From the NCBI GenBank assembly GCA_021798985.1, contig JAJZBI010000005.1, positions 92,490 to 156,489 of the forward strand: a DNA stretch of 64,000 nucleotides. The letters are read 5' to 3'. The position numbers and the translations under genes were made by a program. Below are positions 7,301 to 17,059 of the stretch, in pieces. The DNA comes from Actinomycetes bacterium. Its GTDB lineage: Bacteria > Actinomycetota > Acidimicrobiia > Acidimicrobiales > Bog-793. Positions within the stretch are counted from its first letter, which is position 1. Each line of letters opens with the position of its first letter. The notes beneath the pieces were generated by a model. The model ran no database searches and was not told the DNA's origin. It saw only the letters and a list, made by a program, of their open reading frames with translations.

Positions 7301-9346
7301 TCAGTGCCACAGTCCCTCGAGGCTGACCGCCGCAGCGATCGCGGTGCGCGTCGCCGTCGTGGCGAGGCCGGCCGGCGAAGCGACGCGCCCGAGGCGCCGG
7401 TCTTGCTCGTGCACGTTCACGAGCGTGCTCGCCGCCTCGTCGAGGAAGCGGCTGACGAGCGCCAGCGAGTGGCGGTCGTCGCCGGCAACGCGGTGGTGGG
7501 GCATGCGCAGAGGGCTGTAGGCGCACAGCTCGTCGCGCGCCCGGGTGATCGCGACGTAAAAGAGCCGCTGCTCCTCGGCGAGGCCCGACGGGCTGCGCAG
7601 GGCCATGTCGGAGGGGAACGCCCCGTCGACGAGGTGGGGGAGGTGGACGACCGGCCACTCGAGGCCCTTTGCGGAGTGCACCGTCGAGATGATGAGGAAG
7701 TCCTCGTCGACCTCGGGCGGTCCGGCACGGTCGCTCGTCGAAGCCGGCGGGTCGAGGGTCACTCCGGCGAGGAAGCTCGCCAGGTCCTCGCTTGCGCGGG
7801 CGGCGTCACCGAGCCGCTCGAGATCGGCGAGGCGGGCCGGCGCGTCGCGGTAGTGCTGCTCGACGAGGCGGCGGACGACCGACAGCACCTGCTCGATCCG
7901 CCCTGACAGCTCGGTGGTCGCCCGCGCCGCTGCCAGGCCGCCGAGGGTCGCGCTGAGCGCCACCCGGGCCATCGGCGGCGCCGCGGCGACGGTCTCCTCC
8001 CACGCGCCGGTTGCATCGGGGCGCCGGGGCGGCAAGGTCTCGAGCAGCTGGCGGGCCCGCGCCGGGCCGATCCCTTCGTGCAGGCGCAACAGGCGGAACC
8101 AGGCAATGTCGTCGGCGGGGTTGTCGATCAGGCGCGCGGCGCAGACGAAGTCCTTCACGTGTGCCGCCTCTAAGAACCGCAGCCCCCCGTACTTGCGATA
8201 GGGCACGCGCCGCGCCGTGAGCTCGAGCTCGATCAGGTCCGCGTGGTGGGCGGCGCGCACGAGCACCGCCTGTTCGCACAAGCGCCGCCCCGCCTCGTGG
8301 CGCTCCAGCACGGCGTCGACGAGGGCGCGCGCCTCGCTGTTGGCGTCATAGCAGCGCAACAGGCTCGGCCGCTTCCCCCCAGGGCGCGTCGCGCGGAGCT
8401 CGATGCGCAGCGCGGTCGCCCCGGTGCTCGCCACCGGGCGGAGCGCGTTGGCGAGGTCGAGGATCGGCTGGAGCGAGCGGAAGTTGGTCGTGAGGCCGAT
8501 CACCGTGGCGTCTGTGTAGGCTTCGGCGAGGGCGCCGAGGTAGCCGGCATCGGCGCCGCGAAAGCCGTAGATCGCCTGGGCGTCGTCGCCGACGACCGTC
8601 AGCCCCCTCCCCCCGGGGCACAGGCGCGCCACGATGTCGACCTGGAGCGCGTTGACGTCTTGGTACTCGTCGACGAGCACGTAGTCGAACAGCCCGGCGA
8701 GCTCGGCGCCGAGCGCCGGCTCGCCGAGCGCGGCGCGCCAGTACAACAAGAGGTCGTCGAAGTCGAGCTGGCCGTGGTGGCGCTTGTGCTCGACGTAGTG
8801 GCGGAACAGCTCGGCGATCGCCGCGAGGTGGGGCTCGCACCAAGGGAAGTCCATCGCCACGACGTCGGTGACCGAGCGGTTGGTGTTCACACAGCGCGAG
8901 TAGCACTCGATGAGGGTCCCCGGCTTGGGGAGGCGCTTCGCCGTTCCCGACAGGCCGTGCTCATCCCGCAACAGGTCCATCACATCGGCCGCGTCGGCCG
9001 GATCGAGCACCGAGAAGGAGGGCGGTAGCCCGAGCGGCTCGGCCCAGGCGCTCACCATCTGGTGCGCCACCGCGTGGAAGGTGCCACCGCGCAGGCGCCG
9101 GGTGAGGTCGCTGCGGCCGATCAAGGTGGCCGCCCGCGCCATCATCTCCTCGGCCGCCCGGCGGGTGAAGGTCAAGGTCAAGATGCGCTCGGGCGGCACG
9201 CCTCGTTCAAGGAGGCGCGCGACCCGGGCCGTCAGCGTCCGGGTCTTGCCCGTGCCGGCTCCTGCCAGCACGACGAGCGGGCCGTCGCCGTGGCTGACGG
9301 CCTCGAGCTGCGCCGGGTCGAGCCCGTCGTCCCATGGAGCGAACAT
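7301..9346 (-). CDS. UvrD/PcrA-like superfamily 1 DNA helicase
   Basis: A 681-residue SF1A helicase. Motif I is AGAGTGKTRTL (about residues 27-37), followed by TLTFTRRAAEEM (motif Ia), DYVLVDEYQDVNALQ (motif II), VVGDDAQAIYGFRGA (motif III), STVHSAKGLEWPVV (motif V) and LFYVAITRARDEL (motif VI). It unwinds DNA 3'-5' with ATP in repair or recombination. The start is the ATG of MFAPWDDGLDPAQLEAV at 9346; upstream in-frame codons lie in the neighbouring gene. No nuclease domain is present. It resembles the actinobacterial UvrD-like second helicases more than canonical UvrD1/PcrA. The APH-fold gene lies 50 bp upstream on the same strand. Confidence 0.92.
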   Translation of the reverse strand: MFAPWDDGLDPAQLEAVSHGDGPLVVLAGAGTGKTRTLTARVARLLERGVPPERILTLTFTRRAAEEMMARAATLIGRSDLTRRLRGGTFHAVAHQMVSAWAEPLGLPPSFSVLDPADAADVMDLLRDEHGLSGTAKRLPKPGTLIECYSRCVNTNRSVTDVVAMDFPWCEPHLAAIAELFRHYVEHKRHHGQLDFDDLLLYWRAALGEPALGAELAGLFDYVLVDEYQDVNALQVDIVARLCPGGRGLTVVGDDAQAIYGFRGADAGYLGALAEAYTDATVIGLTTNFRSLQPILDLANALRPVASTGATALRIELRATRPGGKRPSLLRCYDANSEARALVDAVLERHEAGRRLCEQAVLVRAAHHADLIELELTARRVPYRKYGGLRFLEAAHVKDFVCAARLIDNPADDIAWFRLLRLHEGIGPARARQLLETLPPRRPDATGAWEETVAAAPPMARVALSATLGGLAAARATTELSGRIEQVLSVVRRLVEQHYRDAPARLADLERLGDAARASEDLASFLAGVTLDPPASTSDRAGPPEVDEDFLIISTVHSAKGLEWPVVHLPHLVDGAFPSDMALRSPSGLAEEQRLFYVAITRARDELCAYSPLRMPHHRVAGDDRHSLALVSRFLDEAASTLVNVHEQDRRLGRVASPAGLATTATRTAIAAAVSLEGLWH

Positions 9347-9396
9347 ATGTTTGGCAACGCTAGCCGCGGCGGGGCCGGCGTCGGCGGACCACCACC

Positions 9397-10446
9397 TCAG
9401 GCGAGGGCTTGCCAGCTCGAAAGCTCCCGATTGGCCGCCGCGAAGCGGGCGATCGTCACGTGGCTCACCTCGTCGTCCTGGAAGCGCCCGAAGGAGAGGG
9501 TGTGCAGCCAGGTCGCCAGGCCAAAGGCGGGGGCGGCGACGTGGCGGCGCCAAAGCGCCGCCTCGCTCGGGGGATGGACCCCCGCCGCGCCAAGGGCGGC
9601 GCGGTAGTGGCCAAGCAGGGCGCGCTCTTCCTGGCGCCGCTCGGTTGGCGCCAGGCTCGAGATCATGAAGTAGGAGACGTCGTGGACGGCGTTGCCGCGC
9701 CGCACGAGCTGCCAGTCGTAAAAGCCGGTGCCGCCCTCGGCGGTGGCGTAGGTGTTGCCCGGGTGCGGGTCGCCGTGCAGGAGGCTCTGGGGACCGGTGG
9801 CCGCCGAGGCGGCATGCGCGCGGAACTGGCGTTCGAGCACCAGCGCACCGCCCTCGCGTCCAAGCGCCAGCCCGGCCCGGCGGGCCTTTTGGCGGCCGCG
9901 GGCCAAGCTGGCGGCCGAGATCGGCGCGAAGGCGCGCCCCAGTCGCCACGGGCGGCAGAAGTCGAGCGCGGCGGGGAGCGGGCGGTCCCACCACGCGGCA
10001 TGCAGCCGGGCCAGGCCGGTAAGGCCGGAGGCGACCTCATCGAGCGACAGGGGCCGCCGGGCGTCGTTCGGGCGCCCGCCGGCCGCCGTCACGTCCTCCA
10101 TGACGACGAGGCTGCCGAGGCGTGCCGGAACCCGTTCGGCCCCATACCAGCGGGGGGAGGTGAGGGGGAGGCAGATGCCGCTCGCCGCGAGGCGCGCCTC
10201 GGCGTCGTGGGCCCCCAGCGCCAAGAGCGCCAGGCGGTTGAGGAGCGGGCCGTGCCACTTGACCACCACGTGCTCGGGGCCGCTGCCCTTGGCATAGGAG
10301 AGCTGGACCCGGGCGCGCCGGTTCGTGCCCTCGGCGGCCTCGAGGACCAGCGCCGTGGCGATCACCGCGCCGTTGAGGTGCGGCCCCATCACACCGCCGA
10401 GCAGCTCGGCGGTGAGTTCGTCGGGGCGATCCGGCAGCCGTGGCAC
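9397..10446 (-). CDS. APH-fold phosphotransferase (aminoglycoside phosphotransferase/choline kinase-like)
   Basis: A 349-residue protein with the kinase Brenner motif LLHGDPHPGN and the metal-binding FYDWQ that follows it. The N-lobe includes HVVVKWH, carrying the ATP lysine. DUF1679-like family members phosphorylate small molecules; antibiotic resistance should not be assumed. I start it at the GTG at 10446 (VPRLPDRPDELTAELLGG) because the 28 upstream residues are low-complexity arginine-rich sequence overlapping the terminator at 10499-10531. It is co-directional with the helicase. Substrate unknown. Confidence 0.85.
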   Translation of the reverse strand: MPRLPDRPDELTAELLGGVMGPHLNGAVIATALVLEAAEGTNRRARVQLSYAKGSGPEHVVVKWHGPLLNRLALLALGAHDAEARLAASGICLPLTSPRWYGAERVPARLGSLVVMEDVTAAGGRPNDARRPLSLDEVASGLTGLARLHAAWWDRPLPAALDFCRPWRLGRAFAPISAASLARGRQKARRAGLALGREGGALVLERQFRAHAASAATGPQSLLHGDPHPGNTYATAEGGTGFYDWQLVRRGNAVHDVSYFMISSLAPTERRQEERALLGHYRAALGAAGVHPPSEAALWRRHVAAPAFGLATWLHTLSFGRFQDDEVSHVTIARFAAANRELSSWQALA

Positions 10447-10498
10447 CGGTCGATCCTGGCGCGGCGCGACGCCGGTCGCACGGTGGCGCCGACGCGAC

Positions 10499-10531
10499 GA
10501 TGCCCGGGCCCGCGTCGGCGGCCCGGGCATC
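10499..10531 (-). terminator. Hairpin terminator after the transketolase gene
   Basis: A perfect 12-bp stem (GATGCCCGGGCC pairing with GGCCCGGGCATC) around a 9-base loop lies 16 nt after the transketolase stop codon at 10547. There is no strong T-tract, as is common in high-GC genomes. Confidence 0.65.
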
Positions 10532-10546
10532 CTCAGCGTGCGCGGT

Positions 10547-12394
10547 TCAGCCGATGAGGCGCTTGGCGGCCTCGGTGATGTGGGAGGCGGAGATGCCGGC
10601 CGCGTCGAGGAGCTCGGCGGGGGTGCCCGACGAGGACAACCCGCGCACCGCCAGGTGCTCGACCTTGAGCTCGACGCCCGCCAACGCCAGCGCGTGGATG
10701 ACCGCCTCGCCGATGCCGCCGGAGGGGTAGTGGTCCTCGGTGATGACGACGCGCCCGTTCGTGGCGCGCACCGCGGCGGCGATGGTGGCGGTGTCGATCG
10801 GCTTGACCGAGTAGCAGTCGACGACCCGCACCGCGACGTTGTCTGCCGCCAGCGCCTCGGCCGCCGCCAGGCTCTCGTGCAGCGTCACACCGGCGCCGAT
10901 CAAGGTCACCTGGTCCGCGTCGCTCGAACGCACCACCTTGGCGCCGCCGATCGGGAACTCCTCGTCCGGGCCGTACAGGGTCGGGTACGCGCCCCGGGTC
11001 GTGCGCAGGTAGGCGACACCGGGGGCATCGGCCATCTGCTTGACGAGCGCCACGGTCGAGGGGCCGTCGCAGGGATACAGCACGACCGAGTCGTTCACGG
11101 CGCGCATCGCGGCGAGGTCCTCGAGGGCCATCTGGGACGGGCCGTCGGCGCCGATCTCGACGCCTGAGTGCGAACCGCACAGGCGGATGGCCAGCTCGGA
11201 GATGCCGGCCATGCGCACGAAGTCGAAGGCCCGGGAGAAGAAGGCCCCGAAGGTGGCGGCGTAGGGCACATAGCCCCGAGCCGCAAGACCGGTCGCCACC
11301 CCGACCATCGCCTGCTCGGCGATGAAGGTCTCGAAGTAGCGCTCGGGTGCAACCTTCAAGAACTCCTCAGAGTGCGTGGAGTTGCCCACTTCGGCGTCGA
11401 GCACGACGACCTCGGGGCGCGCGGCGAGCGCAGCGAGGGCCGAGCCGTAGGCCTTGCGCGTCGCCACCTTCTCGCCAAGGGCATAGGTCGGCAGCTCGAT
11501 CTTGGCCTTGGGGTCGGGCGTGATGGCGCTCGTCCCCTCAGTCGGTGCCAGCGAGGAGACGACCAGCGAGCTTGGGCCGCCGAGCGCGGCGATCGCTCGC
11601 TCGGCGAGGTCCTTGGGGAGCGCCGTGCCGTGCCAGCCCTCTTTGTCCTCGATCTCGGCGACGCCCTTGCCCTTCAGGGTACGGGCGAGCACGACGACCG
11701 GGCGGGAGGCCTCCTCGGCCTCGCTGAAGGCGTGGTCGATGGCCTCGAGGTCGTGGCCGTCCACGGTGATCGCCTGGCAGCCGAACGCCTCGACGCGGTC
11801 CGCGTAGCGCTCGAGGTCCCACTCGAACTCGGTCGGCCCGCGCTGTCCGAGGCGGTTGACGTCGACCATGACAATGAGGTTGTTCAGCCCGTAGAAGGCG
11901 GCCTTGTCGAGCGCCTCCCACACCGAGCCCTCGGTCATCTCCGAGTCCCCGCACAGCACGAAGGTGCGGTAGTCCAACTTGTCGAGCTTGCGGCCCGCCA
12001 GCGCGATGCCGACGGCGCCGGTGATGCCGACCCCGAGCGATCCCGTTGCCATGTCCACCCACGGCAGGATCGGCGTCGGGTGCCCTTGCAGGCGGGAGCC
12101 GAACTTGCGGTAGCCGTGGATCAGCTCGTCCTCGTCGACCACGCCGACGGCCCGGAACAGCGAGTAGATGAGCGGCGAGCAGTGGCCCTTTGAGAAGACC
12201 AGGTGGTCGTTGTTGGCGAGCTTGGGCTGGCGCCAGTCGTAGTGCAGGTGCCTCGCCGTCAGCACCGCCAGCAAGTCGGCGGCCGAGAGCGACGAGGTCG
12301 GGTGTCCGGACCCGGCCTCGGTGCTGCAACGGATCGAGTCGACCCGCAGCTGGCGGGCGAGCTCAGCGACGGTATCGAGGTCGGGAACGCTCAT
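10547..12394 (-). CDS. tkt: Transketolase (short form)
   Basis: A 615-residue transketolase of the short, mammalian-like type rather than the ~700-residue TktA type. Visible motifs are GHPTSSLSAADLLAVL (N-terminal), CGDSEMTEGSVWEALDKAAFYGLNNLIVMVDVN (the GDG-like TPP/Mg motif), and in the pyrimidine domain FIAEQAMVGVATGLA with its catalytic glutamate. It shuttles two-carbon ketol units in the pentose phosphate pathway. The ATG at 12394 has GAGGTG 7 nt upstream. A 12-bp hairpin follows the gene. The TetR gene lies 112 bp upstream on the same strand. Confidence 0.94.
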   Translation of the reverse strand: MSVPDLDTVAELARQLRVDSIRCSTEAGSGHPTSSLSAADLLAVLTARHLHYDWRQPKLANNDHLVFSKGHCSPLIYSLFRAVGVVDEDELIHGYRKFGSRLQGHPTPILPWVDMATGSLGVGITGAVGIALAGRKLDKLDYRTFVLCGDSEMTEGSVWEALDKAAFYGLNNLIVMVDVNRLGQRGPTEFEWDLERYADRVEAFGCQAITVDGHDLEAIDHAFSEAEEASRPVVVLARTLKGKGVAEIEDKEGWHGTALPKDLAERAIAALGGPSSLVVSSLAPTEGTSAITPDPKAKIELPTYALGEKVATRKAYGSALAALAARPEVVVLDAEVGNSTHSEEFLKVAPERYFETFIAEQAMVGVATGLAARGYVPYAATFGAFFSRAFDFVRMAGISELAIRLCGSHSGVEIGADGPSQMALEDLAAMRAVNDSVVLYPCDGPSTVALVKQMADAPGVAYLRTTRGAYPTLYGPDEEFPIGGAKVVRSSDADQVTLIGAGVTLHESLAAAEALAADNVAVRVVDCYSVKPIDTATIAAAVRATNGRVVITEDHYPSGGIGEAVIHALALAGVELKVEHLAVRGLSSSGTPAELLDAAGISASHITEAAKRLIG

Positions 12395-12506
12395 GGAGTC
12401 ACACCTCAGGGGCTGATCGGAAGGTCGCGCGTAGGCTACCGGCGCGTCGCCGATGCGGCGACCCCGGGGGGAACGGCCGAGCTCGCTCGCCAGCGAGCCG
12501 CACCGA

Positions 12507-13145
12507 TCAGCTGGCCTTGGCCGCCCGCTTGGCCGGCGCGCTGCGCAGCCCGAAGAGGTCCGACAGCAGCCGGACAATCACCTTCTCGGCCGCGGCAGGC
12601 GATCGTCCAAGGCCAGAGCGGAGGTAGTTCCAGCTTTCCCAGCTCGTCGCCAGGTCGACCGAGTCGAGCAGGCTCCGGGCGTCCTCGCTGCGGCGAGCGA
12701 GCTCGGGGGCGAAGGCCTCGGCGATGTGGTCCCGCCGGATCGCGCGGGCCCGGCGCAGGCCCTCGGCCATCTCGTCGGACTCGTGCTGGTCGAACATCGT
12801 CGCCTGGCGGATGGGGGTGAGCATCTCGAGCAGCTTGCGGTACTGGCGTGCCACGAGCTGGATGCGATCGGCGAGGGCCAGCTTCGGATCGACCGGCGTG
12901 AGTACCTCGCGGTAGCGCTCCATCTGCAGCGAGAGCGCCATCGAGCGCAGTGCCGCCACGTCCTCGAAGTGGTGGTACACGGTGCGCAATGCCACGCCGG
13001 CACGCGCCGCGACCTCCTGGGCGGTCGGTCGGAGCTCGCCTTCCTCGACGAGCTCGAGGAGCGCCTCGAGGACGCGCAGGCGGGTCCGCTCGCCGCGGGC
13101 TCGTCGTCCATCGATTGGGGGGGTGCGGTCATTGTCGCGGGCCAT
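12507..13145 (-). CDS. TetR-family transcriptional regulator
   Basis: A 212-residue protein with an N-terminal TetR helix-turn-helix: RLRVLEALLELVEEG, then PTAQEVAARAGVALRTVYHHFEDVAALRSMAL (about residues 22-70). The helical C-terminal ligand-binding domain has no close resemblance to a characterised subgroup and ends in a basic AKRAAKAS tail. It precedes transketolase on the same strand; whether it controls that gene is not evident. Ligand unknown. Confidence 0.88.
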   Translation of the reverse strand: MARDNDRTPPIDGRRARGERTRLRVLEALLELVEEGELRPTAQEVAARAGVALRTVYHHFEDVAALRSMALSLQMERYREVLTPVDPKLALADRIQLVARQYRKLLEMLTPIRQATMFDQHESDEMAEGLRRARAIRRDHIAEAFAPELARRSEDARSLLDSVDLATSWESWNYLRSGLGRSPAAAEKVIVRLLSDLFGLRSAPAKRAAKAS

Positions 13146-13226
13146 AACGACAGATTACTGCGCGTTCCCGCTCTCGACGAAACGCAATTGGGCGACATTT
13201 GGCCTTTGAGACTGCCAAATGGTCGA

Positions 13227-16211
13227 TCAGGACGTCGGCACTTGCATGCGGGGACCAGTAATTTGGCGTCGCGCCGTCTTGGCTCGCGCCCGGAGGGGGT
13301 GGCCGGGTGCGCCCGCCTCCCCCCGTCCTCGCCGGGCGCGTCGCTCGGCGAGGACGGCGAGGACCAAGCCCGCGCAGGCGATCGTGCCGAGAATCGAGCC
13401 GACGAGGCCCTCGAGCAGGCTGCGCGGCGCGTAGCGCCAGCGCAGCTTCCAATGCCCGGCCGGCAGGTCCACGACCTGGACCAGGCCGAACCGGTGCACG
13501 GTGAGCACCCGAGTCGGGCCTCCGCCGAGCGGGGTGAGCCGCGCCGTCCAGCCGGGCTCGTAGGTCTCGGCGCGCACGAGCAGCGCGGGGTGCGGGCTGT
13601 CGACGACCATCTGCTCGGGCACGAGCACCGACGAGAGCACGGTGTGGACGCTGCCGGCCGCCCGGGCCCGCGTGTCGGGCGTGTGGTAGTGCGGCGGCTG
13701 CAGCCAGGCGAGGCCGCGGGTCTCGGTATTGGCGTAGATGACGAAGTCGCCGAGCGCCGCGCGCCAGACCCAGTGCGGTGGCGCCAGGTGCCCCTGCAGC
13801 GGCCCGTCGAGCACCAGGCGCTCAGCAGGGCTCCCGCTCGTCGTCACGACGAGCGCATCGATGCTCGTCCGCAGGTGGCCCGGGTTGGCCACCGACAGCC
13901 CGACGAGGCGCCGCGAGGTGCCCGGCGCGAGCTGAACGGTGTCACCGTGCACGGCGACGGTGCGCGTCCTCGTGCCGCCGGCGGCGAGGCGCTCGCGCAC
14001 GGTAAGGCGCGCCGGCAGGGGGTCGGCGCGCGGCGACAAGGCGCCGGCGTGCTGGGCCAGGGTGCCGCCCGGCGGCGACAGGGTGATCGTGATCGCCCGC
14101 AGCGCCGTGGGATTGCCGAGCTCGAAGTAGTCCGAGCCATGGGCGGCGAGCGCGAAGGTGCGCGCGCTCGTGGTACTTGGCGCACCTGGTGCCGCCGATG
14201 CGCCGCCACCGGGCGGGCTGAGGGGGGTGGCGAGCTCGAGCGGCGTGGTGACGAGGGCGCTCAGGTCCAAGGTGTTGAAGGTCTCGCCCGACAGACGAGC
14301 GACCCGCAGGTCTTCGTAGGTGTGGGTGGACGTGGCCGCGGCGTAGGTGTCGTCCACGATCGAGCCGTAGCCCTGCACGCTCGGGCTGTGCTGGAGGATG
14401 TTGAGGTCGCTCGCACCGAGCTGCAAGAGCTCGCCGCTGTCGGCGGTGGGATTGGCGTGGCTCGGGTCATACAGTGCGAAGCGCCCTTGAAAGCCCGCCA
14501 GGCGGTGCACGGCGCGGCTTTGGGGGTTCGGCCCCGACAAGACGGCGCTCGGGATGGTGGCGTAGCTGGCCATCAAGACGAAGGCGCCGAGATCGAGGGC
14601 GCAGGTCGCGAGCAGCACGCGGCGCAGCCGTCGCTCCCCGAGCCGCCGCCAGCCAAAGAGGAGCGCGCCGGCACCGGCGATGACGAGGAGCTCCCAGCAA
14701 AAGTAGGGGAGCAGGTGCAGCGGGAGGCTCGGGGTGGCGCCGCTCACGCCGTAGTCGTGCTGAGCCGTGATCGGCGCGGCGGCGACGAAGATCCCAAAGC
14801 CGACGATCGCCGCCAGCACCGCGACGCCAAGGGGCCGGGCACCGCGCACGTCAAAGACCGAGCGGCGCTCGCGGCGCCGAAGCGCCGAGGGCACGCCGGT
14901 GAGCTCGTCGACCAACAGCGCCAGCAAGATCACGAGGCCGAGGTCCATGATCTCGGCGTTGCGATTCTGCAGCCGCTCGGAGCCAAAGAGCGGAATGTGC
15001 ACGAACAGGTGCCCAAGCGGCGTCGTGTTGCCGAGCGTCATGAGCGCCCCGACGATGACGAGCGCGTAGGCAAAGCCGAGGTCACGCTCGGGCACCGCCG
15101 GGGCTCCCGTCGCCGGCGCGCGCCGCTGCCCAAGGCGTCGAAGCCAGGCTCCGATCGCGGCGACCAGGCTCGGCAAGAACGCGGCGAAGGCGACGAGCGC
15201 GAGGACGCCGACCCCGATCGTGATCTCGGGCATGTTGTAGGTGCCCTGGTAATAGGGGAGGCCGAAGTTGCCGTTGCCTCCGTCCGCAAAGGGCAGCGCC
15301 AGCTGCATGAGCAGGTGGGCGGGGGAGAGCGAGCCGCTGCCGAAGAAGGCGTAGGCGGCCTGCCCGCGCTGTGAGCTGCGCAAGAAGCTGAGGCCGGGCA
15401 CCCACTGCATCGCCGAGCAGGCGACCGCCAGCACCCCCGCAGCGACGACCGCGGCGAGGAAGCGACCACAGCGCCGCCCCAGGCGGTAGCAGCAGGCGAG
15501 CGTCGCGACGACGAGGACGACCGCCGACGAGGAGACGGCGCGGGGATCTCCGGCGAGGACGGTGAGGGAGAAGGAGGCGCCGAGGCCGAGCACCCCGGCT
15601 GCGTACGCCCGGGGTCGGGCACCCTCGCCGCGCCGTCGTGCCAGGGCCTCCATCGCCACGAGCGACCAGGGCAAGAAGCTGGCCCCCTGGACGAGGCCGA
15701 TGTGGACGGACTGGCCGCTCATGAAGCCGGTCCAGGCGAACGCGAAGCCGCCGATCGCGGCGGCGAGCGGCCCGAGGCGGCGCGCCCGCAAGAACACGAA
15801 GGTGCCGGTGGCCGCCGCGATTGGCGCCACCAGGGCGTTCAGGCACCAGGCGGCAAGGTGGGGCAGCACGGCGAACAGCCAGGTGCCCGGGAACATCGAC
15901 CCGGCGTTCCATCCCGCGAGCAGCGGCGTGCCGCTCCAGATCAGCGAGTTCCAGCTCGGCAGGTGGCCGGCGGCCAGCTCCTCGCCCGTCAGCGAGCGCA
16001 GCGGGAAGTTCTGGGTGAGGTTATCCCCCTGGATGAGGGGGTGACCCGCAAGGGCGAAGGGGACCTGGATCAGCACGGGCAGCAAGATGAGGACCGCGAG
16101 CGCGGCCCGGTCGCCGACGCACAGTCGGCGCCAGGGCGCCGTCACGGCGGCGACGGGTCCCCGGCACGCCGGGCTGGGGAGTCGCGCGATGTCGGAACCG
16201 AAGGCGCTCAT
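13227..16211 (-). CDS. Large polytopic membrane protein, YfhO-like (possible GT-C glycosyltransferase)
   Basis: A 994-residue integral membrane protein. The N-terminal ~550 residues hold many hydrophobic segments; an early periplasmic loop reads GDNLTQNFPLRSLTGEELAAGHLPSWNSLIWSGTPLLAGWNAG, typical of YfhO/PMT-related bacterial membrane proteins. A long extracytoplasmic beta-rich region follows, then a final transmembrane helix and a basic tail. Relatives glycosylate teichoic acid or cell-surface molecules using polyprenyl-linked sugars. No neighbour defines the acceptor. It diverges from the DedA gene at 16330. Confidence 0.75.
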   Translation of the reverse strand: MSAFGSDIARLPSPACRGPVAAVTAPWRRLCVGDRAALAVLILLPVLIQVPFALAGHPLIQGDNLTQNFPLRSLTGEELAAGHLPSWNSLIWSGTPLLAGWNAGSMFPGTWLFAVLPHLAAWCLNALVAPIAAATGTFVFLRARRLGPLAAAIGGFAFAWTGFMSGQSVHIGLVQGASFLPWSLVAMEALARRRGEGARPRAYAAGVLGLGASFSLTVLAGDPRAVSSSAVVLVVATLACCYRLGRRCGRFLAAVVAAGVLAVACSAMQWVPGLSFLRSSQRGQAAYAFFGSGSLSPAHLLMQLALPFADGGNGNFGLPYYQGTYNMPEITIGVGVLALVAFAAFLPSLVAAIGAWLRRLGQRRAPATGAPAVPERDLGFAYALVIVGALMTLGNTTPLGHLFVHIPLFGSERLQNRNAEIMDLGLVILLALLVDELTGVPSALRRRERRSVFDVRGARPLGVAVLAAIVGFGIFVAAAPITAQHDYGVSGATPSLPLHLLPYFCWELLVIAGAGALLFGWRRLGERRLRRVLLATCALDLGAFVLMASYATIPSAVLSGPNPQSRAVHRLAGFQGRFALYDPSHANPTADSGELLQLGASDLNILQHSPSVQGYGSIVDDTYAAATSTHTYEDLRVARLSGETFNTLDLSALVTTPLELATPLSPPGGGASAAPGAPSTTSARTFALAAHGSDYFELGNPTALRAITITLSPPGGTLAQHAGALSPRADPLPARLTVRERLAAGGTRTRTVAVHGDTVQLAPGTSRRLVGLSVANPGHLRTSIDALVVTTSGSPAERLVLDGPLQGHLAPPHWVWRAALGDFVIYANTETRGLAWLQPPHYHTPDTRARAAGSVHTVLSSVLVPEQMVVDSPHPALLVRAETYEPGWTARLTPLGGGPTRVLTVHRFGLVQVVDLPAGHWKLRWRYAPRSLLEGLVGSILGTIACAGLVLAVLAERRARRGRGEAGAPGHPLRARAKTARRQITGPRMQVPTS

Positions 16212-16329
16212 GTTACGAACACGCTACTTTGCGACCCGCTCGCATCGCGGCAGCCCCGGGGCCGCCCAGCGCCGGCGCGACCGCGTTCGGGGAGCATCAC
16301 CGTAGGATCGCGGATCAAGAAAGGCGACG

Positions 16330-17019
16330 ATGCTCACCTCCCTCCTCCATCCACTACTCAGCCTGGGTGGCTGGGAGGCCTATCTCCTCGTCGGCGCGCT
16401 CTGCTTCGGCGAGGCGGCCATCCTGCTCGGCTTCGTGATCCCGGGGGAGACGGCGGTCGTCTTCGGCGGCATCCTCGCCTCCGAGCACCACATCAGCCTG
16501 ATCGCCCTCGTCATCTTGGTCTGCGTGGCGGCGGTCGCCGGCGACAGCGTGGGCTACGAGGTCGGCCGGCACTTCGGCCCGCGGCTCTTGGCGCTGCGCC
16601 CCCTGCGCAACCGCCCGGCGATCGACAAGTCGCGGTCCTTCCTCAAGCGCCACGGCCCCTGGGCGGTCTTCTTCGGCCGCTTCACCGCGGTCTTCCGGGC
16701 CCTGATGCCCGGCATCGCGGGTCTCTCCGAGCTCCCCTACCCACGCTTTCTGCTCGCCAATGCGATCGGCGGGGTGATGTGGGGCTGCCTGTACTCCTTT
16801 GCCGGCTACTACGTCGGCAAGACGGTGCTGTCCACCGGCAGCACGATCTCGACGGTGATCCTGGCGCTGGCGGCAGCGGCGCTGTTGACCTTGGAGGTGC
16901 GCCGTCGCCTGCGCGACCGGCGCGAGCGCCAGGCGCACGACCGCTACGAGCGAAACCTGACCTCGCAGGTCGACAATAGGGAATCCCGTCGATATGCTGC
17001 CGAGGAGCAGCCAGGATAG
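16330..17019 (+). CDS. DedA-family membrane protein
   Basis: A 229-residue DedA/SNARE-associated family protein. Conserved features are FGEAAILLGFVIPGETAVVFGG near residues 24-45, GDSVGYEVGRHFG, and the signature FFGRFTAVFRALMPGIAGLSELPYPRFLLANAIGGVMWG. DedA proteins are flippases linked to undecaprenyl-phosphate or phospholipid recycling and membrane energetics. The C-terminus is a basic cytoplasmic tail. The peroxiredoxin gene starts 40 bp downstream on the same strand. Confidence 0.92.
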   Translation: MLTSLLHPLLSLGGWEAYLLVGALCFGEAAILLGFVIPGETAVVFGGILASEHHISLIALVILVCVAAVAGDSVGYEVGRHFGPRLLALRPLRNRPAIDKSRSFLKRHGPWAVFFGRFTAVFRALMPGIAGLSELPYPRFLLANAIGGVMWGCLYSFAGYYVGKTVLSTGSTISTVILALAAAALLTLEVRRRLRDRRERQAHDRYERNLTSQVDNRESRRYAAEEQPG

Positions 17020-17059
17020 AACCACCGGGCGATCGGCCCGCTGATCAGGAGGACGACGC

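Noticed and set aside
9397..10446. An aminoglycoside resistance gene.
   Set aside because: The APH fold is shared by many small-molecule kinases; nothing in the sequence or neighbours points to antibiotics.
12453..15374. A plus-strand open frame of about 970 codons.
   Set aside because: It lies opposite the TetR and YfhO-like genes, which have clear family motifs; its translation has none.
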